Shown: positions 1 to 9,524 of the stretch, in pieces | Numbering within the stretch: the first letter of the stretch is position 1 | Layout of the letters: the number at the start of each line of letters is the position of its first letter | DNA from: Thermocaproicibacter sp002397355 | Lineage (GTDB): Bacteria > Bacillota > Clostridia > Oscillospirales > Acutalibacteraceae | Reading direction: 5' to 3' | Assembly (NCBI GenBank): GCA_036830905.1 | Contig: DAISNS010000001.1 | Span: 1 to 64,000 of the forward strand | DNA length: 64,000 nt | The notes under the pieces: generated by a model | Databases searched by the model: none | The model's input: only the letters and a program-made list of their open reading frames with translations | What the model was told of the DNA's origin: nothing | Made by a program: the position numbers and the translations under genes

Positions 1-534
1 GTTTCCTGCGTCGCGGAGCCGCTGAGCCGACTGCGGATGGAGGACCGGCCGCTGGATGCCTGGATGGAGGAAAAGCTCGCCGGGGCGAAAACGATGGACG
101 AGGCGTCGGACTGTTTCTCCGCCGCGGCAAGGCTCCTTTCCAGCCGGCAGGGCCAGACCGCGAAGGCGATGCGCAGCGAGATCCAGGACGCGCTCAGCTA
201 TATCGCGGAAAACTACAGCCGGGGGATCTCGCTGCAGTCGGCCGCAAGGCACGTGCAGCTCAGCGAAAGCTGGTTCGGCGCCCTGTTCCGGTCCGAGGTC
301 CGCAAATCCTTCAGCGAATATCTGATCTGCTACCGCATCTCGAAGGCAAAAAAGCTGCTGCGGAGCTCCAGCCTTACGGTGGGCCAGGTTTCCGAATCGG
401 TCGGGATTTCCGACCCGCACTATTTTACCCGGATCTTCACGGAGAGGACCGGCGTCAGCCCGAAAAAATACCGCGCCGGGGAACAAAACGAGAGCGCCTG
501 GCCGGCGGAGGGAGAAGGAAGCCGCGCCGGATAG
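1..534 (+). CDS. AraC-family transcriptional regulator, C-terminal part (5' end outside window)
   Basis: The reading frame is open from the first base, so the gene starts upstream and only its C-terminal part is visible. The last ~100 residues form the double helix-turn-helix of AraC/XylS regulators, with the typical 'VGISDPHYFTRIFTERTGVSPKKYR' type signature spread over the end. The preceding stretch could be the linker of a YesN-type response regulator or of a plain AraC protein; the receiver, if any, is not visible. A hairpin follows the stop codon and the next gene encodes a glycoside hydrolase, so it probably controls sugar use. An internal ATG at 37 exists but has no clear ribosome binding site. 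Confidence 0.85.
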   Translation, partial: VSCVAEPLSRLRMEDRPLDAWMEEKLAGAKTMDEASDCFSAAARLLSSRQGQTAKAMRSEIQDALSYIAENYSRGISLQSAARHVQLSESWFGALFRSEVRKSFSEYLICYRISKAKKLLRSSSLTVGQVSESVGISDPHYFTRIFTERTGVSPKKYRAGEQNESAWPAEGEGSRAG

Positions 535-569
535 CGCCGGGCTTTCCCGGGGCGAACGTCCCCGGCGCT
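533..569 (+). terminator. Hairpin after the AraC-type gene
   Basis: A 9-bp GC-rich stem (533-541 with 561-569) begins at the regulator stop codon. It is followed only by a short TTC, not a T-run, so it may be a weak terminator or a processing structure. Confidence 0.4.
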
Positions 570-582
570 TTCGGAAGAGAAA

Positions 583-600
583 AAGCCCATATATGGGCTT
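583..600. promoter_or_regulatory. Perfect 18-bp palindrome upstream of the glycosidase
   Basis: AAGCCCATATATGGGCTT is a perfect dyad ending directly before the Shine-Dalgarno GAAAGGGG (601-608) of the glycoside hydrolase gene. It could be an operator for a dimeric regulator or an RNA hairpin that affects ribosome access. Confidence 0.45.
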
Positions 601-614
601 GAAAGGGGTTTCCT

Positions 615-3188
615 ATGGAATCGATCGACGTTTTGTCCGGCGGAGGCGCGGAGAGCCGCCTCGTTCCGCTTTTCTGGCAGCACGGCGAAAGCGAGGCCGT
701 GCTGCGCGGGGAAATCGCGAAAATGGACGAAAGCGGGGTGGGCGCTTTCATCGCGGAGGCGCGCCCGCACCCGGATTATTTGCAGGACGGCTGGTGGCGG
801 GACCTCGCCATCCTGATTGACGAGGCGAAAAAGCGCGGCATGAAGGTCTGGTTTTTCGACGACGGCTCCTACCCGAGCGGTTCGGCGAACGGGCTGCTCG
901 CCGAGCGGCGCCCGGACTGCGTGAAGCGGTACCTTGCGGAGAATCATATCGACGCCGTCGGCCCGCGGCCGGGGAGCTCGTTCTTTGTCGGCGACTGGCT
1001 CGGGGACGGCGAAAGCCTCGTGCGCGTCGCGGCGGCAAAGCGCGCCCCCGACCGCGGGGACGGCATCCTCGGCGAAACGCTGACGGACGTGACCGCCCTC
1101 GTCGCCGGCGGGATCCTCTACTGGGACGTGCCGGAGGGCGACTGGCGCGTTTTCGTGCTGAAGAGCACCCGCGCGGGCGGCGAGGACTACACGCGGAATT
1201 ACCTGAACCCGCTGGACCGCGAGCCGTGCCGGGCGTTCCTCGACATCGTCTACGAGGAGCACTACCGGCATTTCGGGGAGGAGTTCGGGAAAACGGTCGC
1301 CGGCTTTTTCACCGACGAGCCGCGCTTCGGCAACTGCGCGACCTACGACGGCAGGCTCGGCCGGAAAGGCTGCGTGCTGCCGTGGTCGGATTCCCTCGCG
1401 CGGGAGCTGGACGCCGGGCCGTTCGGCGATTTCGGCAGGCTGCTGCCCTGCCTGTGGTACGATGCGGGCGAGGTCGCGCCGGACGCGCGGTATTTCTATA
1501 TGGACGCCGTCACGCGCCGCTTCGGCGAGAACTTCCTCGGCCAGATCGGCGATTGGTGCAGGGCGCACGGCGTGAAGCTCATCGGCCACGTGGTGGAGGA
1601 GAACGGCGCCCACGCGCGGCTCGGCTACGGGCCGGGGCATTATTTCCGCGCGCTCTCCGGGCTGGACAACGCGGGCATCGACGTCGTCTGCAACCTTTTC
1701 CCGGGCAACCGCACGGGCGCGTTCACGACGGCGTTCAATTTCTACGACTGCGACTTCAACCACTGGGGCCTCTGCAAAATGGCGAGCTCGGCCGCGCATA
1801 TCGACCCGAAAAAAGACGGGACGGCCATGTGCGAGGCGTTCGGCGCCTACGGCTGGACGGAGGGCCTGAAGACCATGAAGTGGATCACCGACGTGATGTG
1901 CGTGCGCGGCGTCAACCGCATCACGCCGCACGCCTTCTCGCCGAAGGAATTCCCGGACCCGGACTGCCCGCCCCACTTTTACGCCCGGGGCCACAACCCG
2001 CAGTTCCGCTTTTTCCCGGATTGGGCGCGCTACGCCAACCGCGTGTGCACCCTGCTTTCCGGAGGGAAGCACGTGGCCCCGGCCGCCGTCCTCTATCACG
2101 CGGAAGCCGAGTGGGGCGGAGCCTGCGAGCCGTTTGAAAAGGCCGTGAAAGCCCTCATGCTGGGCCAGATCGACTGCGACGTGCTCCCCGCCGATACCCT
2201 GGCCGACGAAAAGGCCTGCACGGAAGCGGGCGGGACGATTTCCGTCAACGGAGAAACGTACGGCGCGCTCGTGGTGCCGTGGGCGGAGTACCTTCCCCGG
2301 CCGCTGATGGAACGGCTCTCCGCCTTTGCCGCGGACGGCTTTCCGGTTATCTTCACGCGGGCTTTCCCGAAGCGCTGCTACTTCGGCGGCGAGCCGGACA
2401 CCGCCGGCATGGCCGTTTCCGGCTGCGATTCCCTTGTCCGCGACCTGACGGCCCGCGGCGTCTTCGACATCCGCGCGCGGGGGAGGAACGAAACCCTCAG
2501 CTACTGCCACTACCGGAAATCCGGCGCGGACCTTTATTTCTTCGTGAACGAGGGGGTCCGCGAGACCGTCGACACTTTCGTTGCGCTGAAGCAGTCCGGG
2601 CCGGCGTTCCTTTACGACGCGATGGACGGCCGCTGCCGCCGTGCGGAGCAGCGGGAGACGCCGTCCGGCTCGGAGGTCAGGGTGCGCCTCGAACCGTACG
2701 AATCCGTTTTCGTCGTCTTCGGCGCGCGGCCGGGCGAGCCGCTCGAGAGGCTCCCCGCTTTCGGGCGCGAGCTTTCCGTGGACGGGGAATGGCGCATCTC
2801 CGCCGCCACGGCGGAAGAATACCCCGTTTTCCGGCCGACGGGGCTCCGCTCGCTCGGGAACCTGGCGAAGCCGGGCCTGCTCCCCGCGTTCGCCGGGACG
2901 CTGCGTTATGAGATCGACTTCGACTGCCCTGCGGACGGCCCCGCGGAGCTGGATCTCGGAGAGCTGTACGAGCTCGTTTCCGCAAGGCTGAACGGGAAGG
3001 AGGTCGGCCGCCGCGTCTGCCCGCCGTACCGCTTCCGGCTGGAGGCGGGAACGCTCCGCGCGGGGACCAACCGCCTGCAGGTGGATGTGGTGAACACGCT
3101 TGTGAAAAGCCGGCACGACGATCCGTTCGACAGGTACTGGCCGCAGGAGCCCACCGGCCTGCTCGGCCCGGTGAAGCTCCGTTTCTGA
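615..3188 (+). CDS. Glycoside hydrolase, alpha-L-rhamnosidase-like (GH106-like)
   Basis: An 857-residue protein without signal peptide, so probably cytoplasmic and acting on imported oligosaccharides or glycosides. The N-terminal ~450 residues look like a TIM-barrel hydrolase of the GH106-like group, with acidic motifs such as GFFTDEPRFGN and HVVEENGAH that are plausible catalytic segments. The last ~170 residues resemble the beta-sandwich sugar-binding domain of GH2-type enzymes. The start is supported by GAAAGGGG six bases upstream. The neighbouring rhamnose-type importer and mutarotase favour a rhamnoside as substrate, but family assignment from motifs alone is tentative; a beta-glycosidase of a related clan is possible. 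Confidence 0.6.
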   Translation: MESIDVLSGGGAESRLVPLFWQHGESEAVLRGEIAKMDESGVGAFIAEARPHPDYLQDGWWRDLAILIDEAKKRGMKVWFFDDGSYPSGSANGLLAERRPDCVKRYLAENHIDAVGPRPGSSFFVGDWLGDGESLVRVAAAKRAPDRGDGILGETLTDVTALVAGGILYWDVPEGDWRVFVLKSTRAGGEDYTRNYLNPLDREPCRAFLDIVYEEHYRHFGEEFGKTVAGFFTDEPRFGNCATYDGRLGRKGCVLPWSDSLARELDAGPFGDFGRLLPCLWYDAGEVAPDARYFYMDAVTRRFGENFLGQIGDWCRAHGVKLIGHVVEENGAHARLGYGPGHYFRALSGLDNAGIDVVCNLFPGNRTGAFTTAFNFYDCDFNHWGLCKMASSAAHIDPKKDGTAMCEAFGAYGWTEGLKTMKWITDVMCVRGVNRITPHAFSPKEFPDPDCPPHFYARGHNPQFRFFPDWARYANRVCTLLSGGKHVAPAAVLYHAEAEWGGACEPFEKAVKALMLGQIDCDVLPADTLADEKACTEAGGTISVNGETYGALVVPWAEYLPRPLMERLSAFAADGFPVIFTRAFPKRCYFGGEPDTAGMAVSGCDSLVRDLTARGVFDIRARGRNETLSYCHYRKSGADLYFFVNEGVRETVDTFVALKQSGPAFLYDAMDGRCRRAEQRETPSGSEVRVRLEPYESVFVVFGARPGEPLERLPAFGRELSVDGEWRISAATAEEYPVFRPTGLRSLGNLAKPGLLPAFAGTLRYEIDFDCPADGPAELDLGELYELVSARLNGKEVGRRVCPPYRFRLEAGTLRAGTNRLQVDVVNTLVKSRHDDPFDRYWPQEPTGLLGPVKLRF

Positions 3189-3227
3189 GGCCGGGCATAC
3201 GCACCCCGGGCGTTATCCGGGAAAGAA

Positions 3228-3272
3228 GGGCGGTTTCGCGCGGAGGATCCGCGGCGATGCCGCCCCTTTTTT
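3228..3272 (+). terminator. Rho-independent terminator of the glycosidase gene
   Basis: GGGCGG (3228-3233) pairs with CCGCCC (3260-3265), with an inner CGCG/CGCG stem, and is followed by a run of six T. Confidence 0.7.
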
Positions 3273-3307
3273 GCGCCTGCCCGCGGGCTTTTCCGTCAGT
3301 CCGGCGG

Positions 3308-5167
3308 TCATGCCGGGGGGCCGGCGCTTCCGTCCGGGTCTTCCGCATCGCCGCGCAGCATCGGCAGGCGGATACTGCAATCCGTGCCGCCGCCCTCCCG
3401 CCTTGCGTAAGAGATGCCGTAGCCCGGCCCGTACAAAAGCTGCAGCCGGCGGTGGACGTTGTAGACCGCGATATTGGAGCTGCTCTTTCCGTTTGTTCCG
3501 GCGCTCTGCGCCGAGAGGATCGTGGGGAGCTTTTCCGGCGGGATCCCGACGCCGTTGTCGGAGACAAGCAGCACGACGTCTCCTTTTTCCCGCCAGCCGG
3601 TGATGACGACGTCGCCGGTTTTCGAGTCCTTTTCCAGGATGCCGTGCAGGATCGAGTTTTCCACGATCGGCTGCAGCGTGAGCTTCGGGATCTGGCAGTC
3701 CAGCAGCTCGTCCGGGATGTCCGCGACGAAATTCACGCCGTCCGCGTAGCGCATGTTTTGCAGCCGGACATAGATGGTGACGTGTTCGACTTCCCGTTCC
3801 ACCGTGCTCAGGCTGTTTTTCCGGCTCAGCGTCAGCTTGTAAAACCACGCCAGGTTCTGCACGGCGCGGCTGATCTGCTCCGTGCGTCCCTGCTGGGCCA
3901 TCCAGTTGATCATATCCATCGTGTTGTATAGAAAATGCGGGTTGATCTGCGCCTGCAGCGAATTGAACTCCGCGATCCGAAGCTCTTCCGCCGTCTTTTC
4001 CTGCTGTTCCATCAGCAGTTTCATCTTGCCGGTCATATGGTTGTAGGTGTGGATCAGCTCGCCGATCTCGTCGCCGATCACGGGCTCGGCCATCGGAACC
4101 GGCGGGCGGTCCTGCGCGAGCGCCATCTGGTGGATGACCGACGAGACGCGCGATGTGATGGACCGGGACTGCCAGATTGCGACGAAGAGGGCCGCCGCGA
4201 TGCACGCCGCGCACACGAGGGCGAACTTGAACAGGAGAGCGTCCGCCCGCGCGAGAAGCGGGCGGTTTGGCAGCACCGTCACCATCAGCCAGCGCGGCGC
4301 CTCTATGGAGTAAAACCCGACGTAGATCTTTTCGCCGAGCACGCTGCGCATGATGAAGTTGTTCGAGGACATCAGCGATTCGTGAATTTCGGCGTAGTTC
4401 AGCCGGTAGAGCGCGTCGAGGGAATGATCGGTGGAGGCCACGATCGCCTGGCGGTCGTCGATGAGGTAGGAAACGCTGCCCGGCAGGGTGATGCCGCCCG
4501 ACAGGATCGACTTCAGGGGATCGGAGGAGTAGTAGACCGCCACATATCCTGGCGTTGCGCCGCCGCGGGTGTGCATCGTGACCGACATGATGTAGGCGGC
4601 GTCGCCGTACTGCCGGATCTCGTCCGCGCCGAGGTAAAACGGCGGGCAGTAGAGCTCCTGCGCGCCGTTTCCCTGAAAGATGCCGTACCAGTAGGTGCCG
4701 CGCGCCCGGTCCATCGGCAGGAACAGGTCTTTGGAGGAGTCTGCGGAAAAAAAGGGGTCGCCCGCCGGTATGTCGAGGTAAATGCGGACGGCCCTGACGC
4801 CGTTTTTCCCGGCAAGGGAGCGCGCTGCCCGCGCGAAGGCGGAGGCGTCGTCCGATTCCGCCGCCTCGCGCAGGGGAGAACTGACCGTGTCGCTGAACAG
4901 CGTGCGGTAATATTTCATGCCGGAAAGTTGCCGCCCGGTATCGGAGATTTTCCGCACGGCTTCGGAGATCCGCGGCGCGATTGCGGCCGACGCGGTCTGC
5001 TCGCTGCGGATGGTGTCCGCGACGACCATGCTGTAAAGGCGGCTGGAGAACGCGATGCTGAGCACGGCCAGAGGAACGCCGGCGGCGAGAATCAGCATGA
5101 GGGTGATCTTGGCCTGGAGTTTCAGGCTGCTGTACCGGATGTTGATGCGGTGAAGCAAGCTTTTCAT
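3308..5167 (-). CDS. YesM-type sensor histidine kinase
   Basis: A 619-residue membrane kinase. Order: short N-terminus, membrane segment around residues 20-42, a large extracellular Cache-like sensor to about 310, a second membrane segment, HAMP-like linker, then the His-kinase domain with the phosphoacceptor motif NPHFLYN and an HATPase domain with N-box (VENSILHG) and G-box (DNGVGIP). The ATG at 5167 overlaps the stop of the response-regulator gene as ATGA, showing coupled translation; earlier in-frame starts would lie inside that gene. It most likely senses an extracellular sugar or sugar-loaded binding protein and controls the divergent ABC importer. Confidence 0.9.
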   Translation of the reverse strand: MKSLLHRINIRYSSLKLQAKITLMLILAAGVPLAVLSIAFSSRLYSMVVADTIRSEQTASAAIAPRISEAVRKISDTGRQLSGMKYYRTLFSDTVSSPLREAAESDDASAFARAARSLAGKNGVRAVRIYLDIPAGDPFFSADSSKDLFLPMDRARGTYWYGIFQGNGAQELYCPPFYLGADEIRQYGDAAYIMSVTMHTRGGATPGYVAVYYSSDPLKSILSGGITLPGSVSYLIDDRQAIVASTDHSLDALYRLNYAEIHESLMSSNNFIMRSVLGEKIYVGFYSIEAPRWLMVTVLPNRPLLARADALLFKFALVCAACIAAALFVAIWQSRSITSRVSSVIHQMALAQDRPPVPMAEPVIGDEIGELIHTYNHMTGKMKLLMEQQEKTAEELRIAEFNSLQAQINPHFLYNTMDMINWMAQQGRTEQISRAVQNLAWFYKLTLSRKNSLSTVEREVEHVTIYVRLQNMRYADGVNFVADIPDELLDCQIPKLTLQPIVENSILHGILEKDSKTGDVVITGWREKGDVVLLVSDNGVGIPPEKLPTILSAQSAGTNGKSSSNIAVYNVHRRLQLLYGPGYGISYARREGGGTDCSIRLPMLRGDAEDPDGSAGPPA

Positions 5168-6732
5168 TTCAGGACCTTCTCCCGGTATTCCGAAGGGGAA
5201 AGGCCGGCGTATTTGCGGAAGCTCTTGCCGAAGTAGCCGCCGTCGCTGTAGCCCACCGCCGCGGAGATGTCGGTGATCTTGTGGCGCGGATCCGCGAGCA
5301 TTTGCTTTGCCTTTTCCATCCGGTACTCGAAGATATATTGGTTCAGCGTGTACCCGGTTTCGTTCTTGAAGAAAGTGCATGCATAGGAAACGGAAAGGAA
5401 CACATGCTTGCTGATCTCATTGACCGAAAGCCCCTGGTCGCCGTAGTGGCCCGCAATATATTCCCGGATCAAAAAAATCGTCGGGTTCTCCGGCGCATAG
5501 TGGCGGATGTCGTAAAAATAGGCTTCGGTTTTTCGGGCGAGCAGGCCGTGCAGCTCCCGGAATGAAAAGCAGGAGTCGATCGCCCCGATGATGTCTTCAT
5601 GGTTGGCGAGCCCGGTGTCCAGAGGAAGCTTCTGGCTTGCCCGGTTTGCACTGAGAGCGGAAAAAAGGTCGTAGTACATCGCGCGGACCCGGTTCGGCGT
5701 CAGGCCGCTCGCGCGCTCGCACGCGCCGGCCAGCAGGGCGAGGGCCCGCCCGGCCCTTTTCTGGTCGCGTTCCTCGATGCCCTGCCTGTATTCGGCCGCG
5801 TGCTGGCCGAGCAGCGGGAGGGAGCCCGCGCGGATATCGCCGCGCAGCAGCGACGGGGTCAGCACGGTGCCCGGTTCAAAGAAAAAGCTGCACCGCAGGG
5901 CTTTCATGGCGGAGTCATAAGAGCGGTAGGCGTTTTCGATGCCTTTGGCCGTTTCCCCGACCGCGATGTAGCAGCTGCCGAACGGGGCGAAAAGCTTTCT
6001 CATGCGGCCGGCGATCGCGAGCAGAGAAGACTCGCCGGGGGCGGCGGCGCCGTACACATGGTAGACGATGTACGGTACGCGCTGTGCCGTATAGATGACG
6101 TGCAGGTGCTTCGGCACCAGCAGCGCGTGGATGGACTGGTGGATCAGCAGATATTCCGCGGTATCGACCGGCGGGCGCTCCACCTTGACCGCGAAGGCCG
6201 TCACCGTCCTGAACTTGTCGGTCCCGTAGTGCTGGCGGAACTCCGAACGGAGCTTCTCGACGGACGGGCCGCAGTCGGCGTAGGGAACCGTCAGATAAAA
6301 CGCGAGCTGCGTCGCCGCCACGTTGGAATGGATCGTTTCGGCCATCCGGTGGCGCAGGGCCGCGCTGCGCCTCTCCACCGCGTTTTTCACCGCGGCGGCC
6401 AGCTCTTTGGATTCGATCGGCTTTTCGATGTAATGCACGGCTTTCAGGTCGATGGCCGCCTTAAGGTATTCCTTGTCGGAGTACCCGCTCATGAAGATGG
6501 CCGCGACGTCCGGCTGCCGCTCCTCGATTTTTTTCAGCATCTCTATGCCGCTCATCTTCGGCATGCGCACATCGCACAGGATGATATCCGGTTTTTCCCG
6601 CAGCGCGACCGCAAGCCCTTCGGCTCCGTCGGATGCGCCGCATAGCTCCGTGACGCCGAACGAGCTCCAGTCGAGCGCGGAGGCAAGCCCGCTGCGCGTC
6701 AGCTCCTCATCGTCCACGATCAGCATTTTCAT
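5164..6732 (-). CDS. YesN-type response regulator (receiver + AraC HTH)
   Basis: A 522-residue regulator. The N-terminal receiver has the acidic pair D7-D8, the phosphoacceptor D54 (ILCDVRMP) and the conserved lysine in YIEKP. A long middle region of unknown fold leads to a C-terminal AraC-type double helix-turn-helix (last ~100 residues). The chosen ATG is preceded by AAGGGGG eight bases upstream; the longer in-frame reading has no support. It is first in an operon with the sensor kinase and diverges from the sugar ABC operon, the usual arrangement of CUT-type sugar regulators. Confidence 0.92.
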   Translation of the reverse strand: MKMLIVDDEELTRSGLASALDWSSFGVTELCGASDGAEGLAVALREKPDIILCDVRMPKMSGIEMLKKIEERQPDVAAIFMSGYSDKEYLKAAIDLKAVHYIEKPIESKELAAAVKNAVERRSAALRHRMAETIHSNVAATQLAFYLTVPYADCGPSVEKLRSEFRQHYGTDKFRTVTAFAVKVERPPVDTAEYLLIHQSIHALLVPKHLHVIYTAQRVPYIVYHVYGAAAPGESSLLAIAGRMRKLFAPFGSCYIAVGETAKGIENAYRSYDSAMKALRCSFFFEPGTVLTPSLLRGDIRAGSLPLLGQHAAEYRQGIEERDQKRAGRALALLAGACERASGLTPNRVRAMYYDLFSALSANRASQKLPLDTGLANHEDIIGAIDSCFSFRELHGLLARKTEAYFYDIRHYAPENPTIFLIREYIAGHYGDQGLSVNEISKHVFLSVSYACTFFKNETGYTLNQYIFEYRMEKAKQMLADPRHKITDISAAVGYSDGGYFGKSFRKYAGLSPSEYREKVLK

Positions 6733-6979
6733 TCGGCATACCCCCTTTTTTATTGTCGGACTGCGTCCGCTTGGAATACAGCACAAAAATATTGCACATG
6801 CCGGCGCATCATATCTTCGCACCAATGATTCTCTCTCAAATGCGGAGATTATATTTGTACTTTTTGTAAATATAAGCAAAAATCAAAAATATTTTACCAC
6901 GTTTCGAAAAAATTTCCTCTTTCGCATGGATTTGTGGAATGTTACTATAAAAACAGAACGGAAAGCGAGGGGATATATC
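6733..6979. promoter_or_regulatory. Divergent control region between two-component system and ABC importer
   Basis: An AT-rich 247-bp gap in an otherwise GC-rich region. On the plus strand TACTAT (6943-6948) is a plausible -10 with only a weak -35 (around TTTCGC, 6920-6925), as expected of an activator-dependent promoter. No clear dyad operator was found. Confidence 0.4.
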
Positions 6980-8515
6980 GTGGCGGACAATGTTCTTGAA
7001 CTGAAGGGGATCACAAAGATCTTCCCCGGCGTGAAAGCGCTGGACCATGTGCAGTTCGACCTGCGCCGCGGTGAAGTACATGCGCTGATGGGGGAAAACG
7101 GCGCCGGGAAGTCCACCTTTATCAAGGTGATCACCGGAGTGTACCACGCCGAAGAGGGAGAAATGTATCTGTACGGCAAGAAGGCGTCGTTCCGGGGGCC
7201 GATGGACGCGCAGGCCGCCGGCATCGCCGCCGTTTATCAGCATCCGACTTCCTACCCGGATCTCACGGTGACGGAGAATATTTTCATGAACCATGAGATC
7301 AAAAAGCACGGCGTCATCCAATGGAAAGCGATGAATGCCGAAGCGCAGGCGTACCTGGACCAGCTCGACGCCGATTTCAAGTCCACCGTCGAGATGGGCA
7401 CGCTGAGCGTTGCGCAGCAGCAGATGGTGGAAATTGCGAAGGCGATTTCCATGCGGGCCAGGATCATCATCCTGGACGAACCGACGGCCGCGCTGACGGC
7501 GAACGAATCCGAGCGTCTGTACCGCATCATTGAAAAACTGAAAAAAGAGGGCGTCTCCGTCATCTTCATCTCGCACCGCTTCGAGGATATGTACCGCATC
7601 GCGGACCGCGTGACGGTTCTCCGCGATTCCCAGTATATCGGTACATATCAGGTGAGCGAGATCTCGAGCGACGAGATGATCCGGAAAATGGTCGGCCGCG
7701 AGATCAAGGATTTATTCCCGAAGCCGGAAACGAAGATCGGGGGCGAGGTCCTGCGGGTGGAGCACCTTTCCCGCACGGGCTATTTCAAAGACGTGTCGTT
7801 CCATGTGCGCGCGGGCGAGATCGTCAGCTTCACCGGCCTGGTGGGCGCCGGCCGCACCGAGGTCATGGAGGCGGTCTGCGGCGTCACGCGGGCCAGCTCC
7901 GGAAAGGTTTTCCTGGAGGGAAGGGAAATCCACGTCGGATGCCCGTCCGACGCGATGCGGGACGGCATCGTCCTTCTTCCGGAGGACAGGCAGAAGGACG
8001 GCCTGATCCTGAGCTGGGGAATCGGCCGCAACGTCACGCTGCCGATCCTGCGGACGTTGAGCCGCCGCGGCATCGTGGACGTCCCCGGCGAGGAACGGGT
8101 TTCCAAGAAATATCTCGAGGAAGTGGGAACCAAGGCCGTCAGCATTTTCGAACCGGCGAGCTCGCTTTCCGGCGGGAACCAGCAGAAGGTCGTCGTGGCG
8201 AAGGCGCTCGCGCAGGATAAAATGAAGGTCATCATTATGGACGAACCCACCAAGGGCGTCGACGTCGGCGCGAAATCCGAAATCTACCACATCATGGGCG
8301 AGCTTGCCGGACATGGCTACGCCATCGTGATGGTTTCCTCCGAAATGCCGGAAATCCTCGCCATGAGCGACCGCATCTATGTGATGTGCGGCGGCTGCGT
8401 CACCGGCGAGCTGGACCACGGCAGCGCGACGCAGGAAAAGATCCTGGCGCTCTCCATGAGCAAGGACGGCCCCGGGCGGGAGAACGGAAAAAAGGAGGCG
8501 GTCGCAAATGCCTGA
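6980..8515 (+). CDS. Sugar ABC importer, duplicated ATP-binding protein
   Basis: A 511-residue protein of the RbsA/MglA/RhaT(ABC) class with two nucleotide-binding domains in tandem. Domain 1 has Walker A GENGAGKST (residues 38-46), signature LSVAQQQ and Walker B IIILDEPTAAL; domain 2 has signature LSGGNQQ and Walker B VIIMDEPTKG, while its Walker A is degenerate (GLVGAGRTEV), as usual in this family. The start is a GTG with GAGGGG about seven bases upstream; the longer reading frame runs into the divergent promoter region. It energises the two permeases that follow, overlapping the first by eight bases. Confidence 0.93.
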   Translation: MADNVLELKGITKIFPGVKALDHVQFDLRRGEVHALMGENGAGKSTFIKVITGVYHAEEGEMYLYGKKASFRGPMDAQAAGIAAVYQHPTSYPDLTVTENIFMNHEIKKHGVIQWKAMNAEAQAYLDQLDADFKSTVEMGTLSVAQQQMVEIAKAISMRARIIILDEPTAALTANESERLYRIIEKLKKEGVSVIFISHRFEDMYRIADRVTVLRDSQYIGTYQVSEISSDEMIRKMVGREIKDLFPKPETKIGGEVLRVEHLSRTGYFKDVSFHVRAGEIVSFTGLVGAGRTEVMEAVCGVTRASSGKVFLEGREIHVGCPSDAMRDGIVLLPEDRQKDGLILSWGIGRNVTLPILRTLSRRGIVDVPGEERVSKKYLEEVGTKAVSIFEPASSLSGGNQQKVVVAKALAQDKMKVIIMDEPTKGVDVGAKSEIYHIMGELAGHGYAIVMVSSEMPEILAMSDRIYVMCGGCVTGELDHGSATQEKILALSMSKDGPGRENGKKEAVANA

Positions 8516-9524
8516 GCAGACGCCGGAAAAGAAACAGTCCCTCTGGAAGCGTATCACGGCTTCGCGGGAAGCGAGCCTGCTGCTGGTCCTCATCGTGCTC
8601 TGCGCGCTGATCGAGATCCGCAGCCCGGAGTTCCTCACGTTCTCGAACATCGGCGAGATCCTGAAGAACAACGCGGTCATCATGATCATGTCGCTCGGCA
8701 TGCTCTGCGTGCTGCTGACCGGCGGCATCGACATTTCCATCACCTCGACGCTGGCGCTGTCCGGCATGACGGTCGGCATGCTTTTCAAGTACAAGGTGAT
8801 CCAGAGCACGGGTCTCGGGTTCCTGATCGCCATCGCGATCGGAGCGGCATGCGGCGCGCTGATCGGCGTGATCGTTTCCCGCGGCGGCGTTATGCCGATC
8901 ATCGCGACCATGGGCTTCATGTACATCTACCGCGGTCTCGCTTACCTGATCGCGAACAGCCAGTGGGCCGGAGCCGACGCGCTGGGTTCTTTCACGGACT
9001 TCGCGCTTTCCTCGAGCCTCGGCTTCGGCGTGATCAACAACGTGATCATGATCACGATCCTGTGCTACGTCGTCTTTTTCATCCTGCTGAAGTGGACGAA
9101 ATTCGGCCGCAGCATTTACGCCATCGGAAGCAACCGCGAGGCGGCCGAGATTTCCGGCACCCATGTGGCGCGGGTGGAGTTCCTGGTTTACCTGATCATG
9201 GGCCTGCTGGCAGGCCTGTGCGGCGCGCTTTCGGTTACGGTTTACTCCTCGGCCCAGCCGAACATGGTGCTCGGCAAGGAAATGGACGTCATCGCCGCCT
9301 GCGTGATCGGCGGCGTCAGCATGAGCGGTGGGCGCGGCTCGGTGGGCGGAGCGCTGCTCGGCTCGCTGATCCTCGCGGTGATCGCGAAGGCGCTCCCGCT
9401 CGTCGGGATCGACTCCATCGCGCAGAACACTGTGAAGGGCATCATCATCCTGGCCGTCGTGATCCTGAACGTGGTCACCAAACGCATGATGGACCGCAGC
9501 AATCTTGAGAGGAGGAAAATCTGA
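8508..9524 (+). CDS. Sugar ABC importer permease 1
   Basis: A 338-residue integral membrane protein of the RbsC/AraH family with about ten hydrophobic segments and the cytoplasmic coupling-loop region (GSNREAAEISG) typical of branched sugar permeases. It carries the family's GGIDIS motif after the second helix. It overlaps the ATPase gene by eight bases and the second permease by one base (TGATG), so translation is coupled. Together with its partner it forms the membrane pore, as in rhizobial RhaP/RhaQ. Confidence 0.92.
   Translation: MPEQTPEKKQSLWKRITASREASLLLVLIVLCALIEIRSPEFLTFSNIGEILKNNAVIMIMSLGMLCVLLTGGIDISITSTLALSGMTVGMLFKYKVIQSTGLGFLIAIAIGAACGALIGVIVSRGGVMPIIATMGFMYIYRGLAYLIANSQWAGADALGSFTDFALSSSLGFGVINNVIMITILCYVVFFILLKWTKFGRSIYAIGSNREAAEISGTHVARVEFLVYLIMGLLAGLCGALSVTVYSSAQPNMVLGKEMDVIAACVIGGVSMSGGRGSVGGALLGSLILAVIAKALPLVGIDSIAQNTVKGIIILAVVILNVVTKRMMDRSNLERRKI

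Noticed and set aside
420..3116. A 898-codon open frame on the minus strand
   Set aside because: It mirrors the glycoside hydrolase gene in a GC-rich region, has no start site or family pattern, and its residue mix is Arg/Ala/Val-rich in the way of antisense frames.
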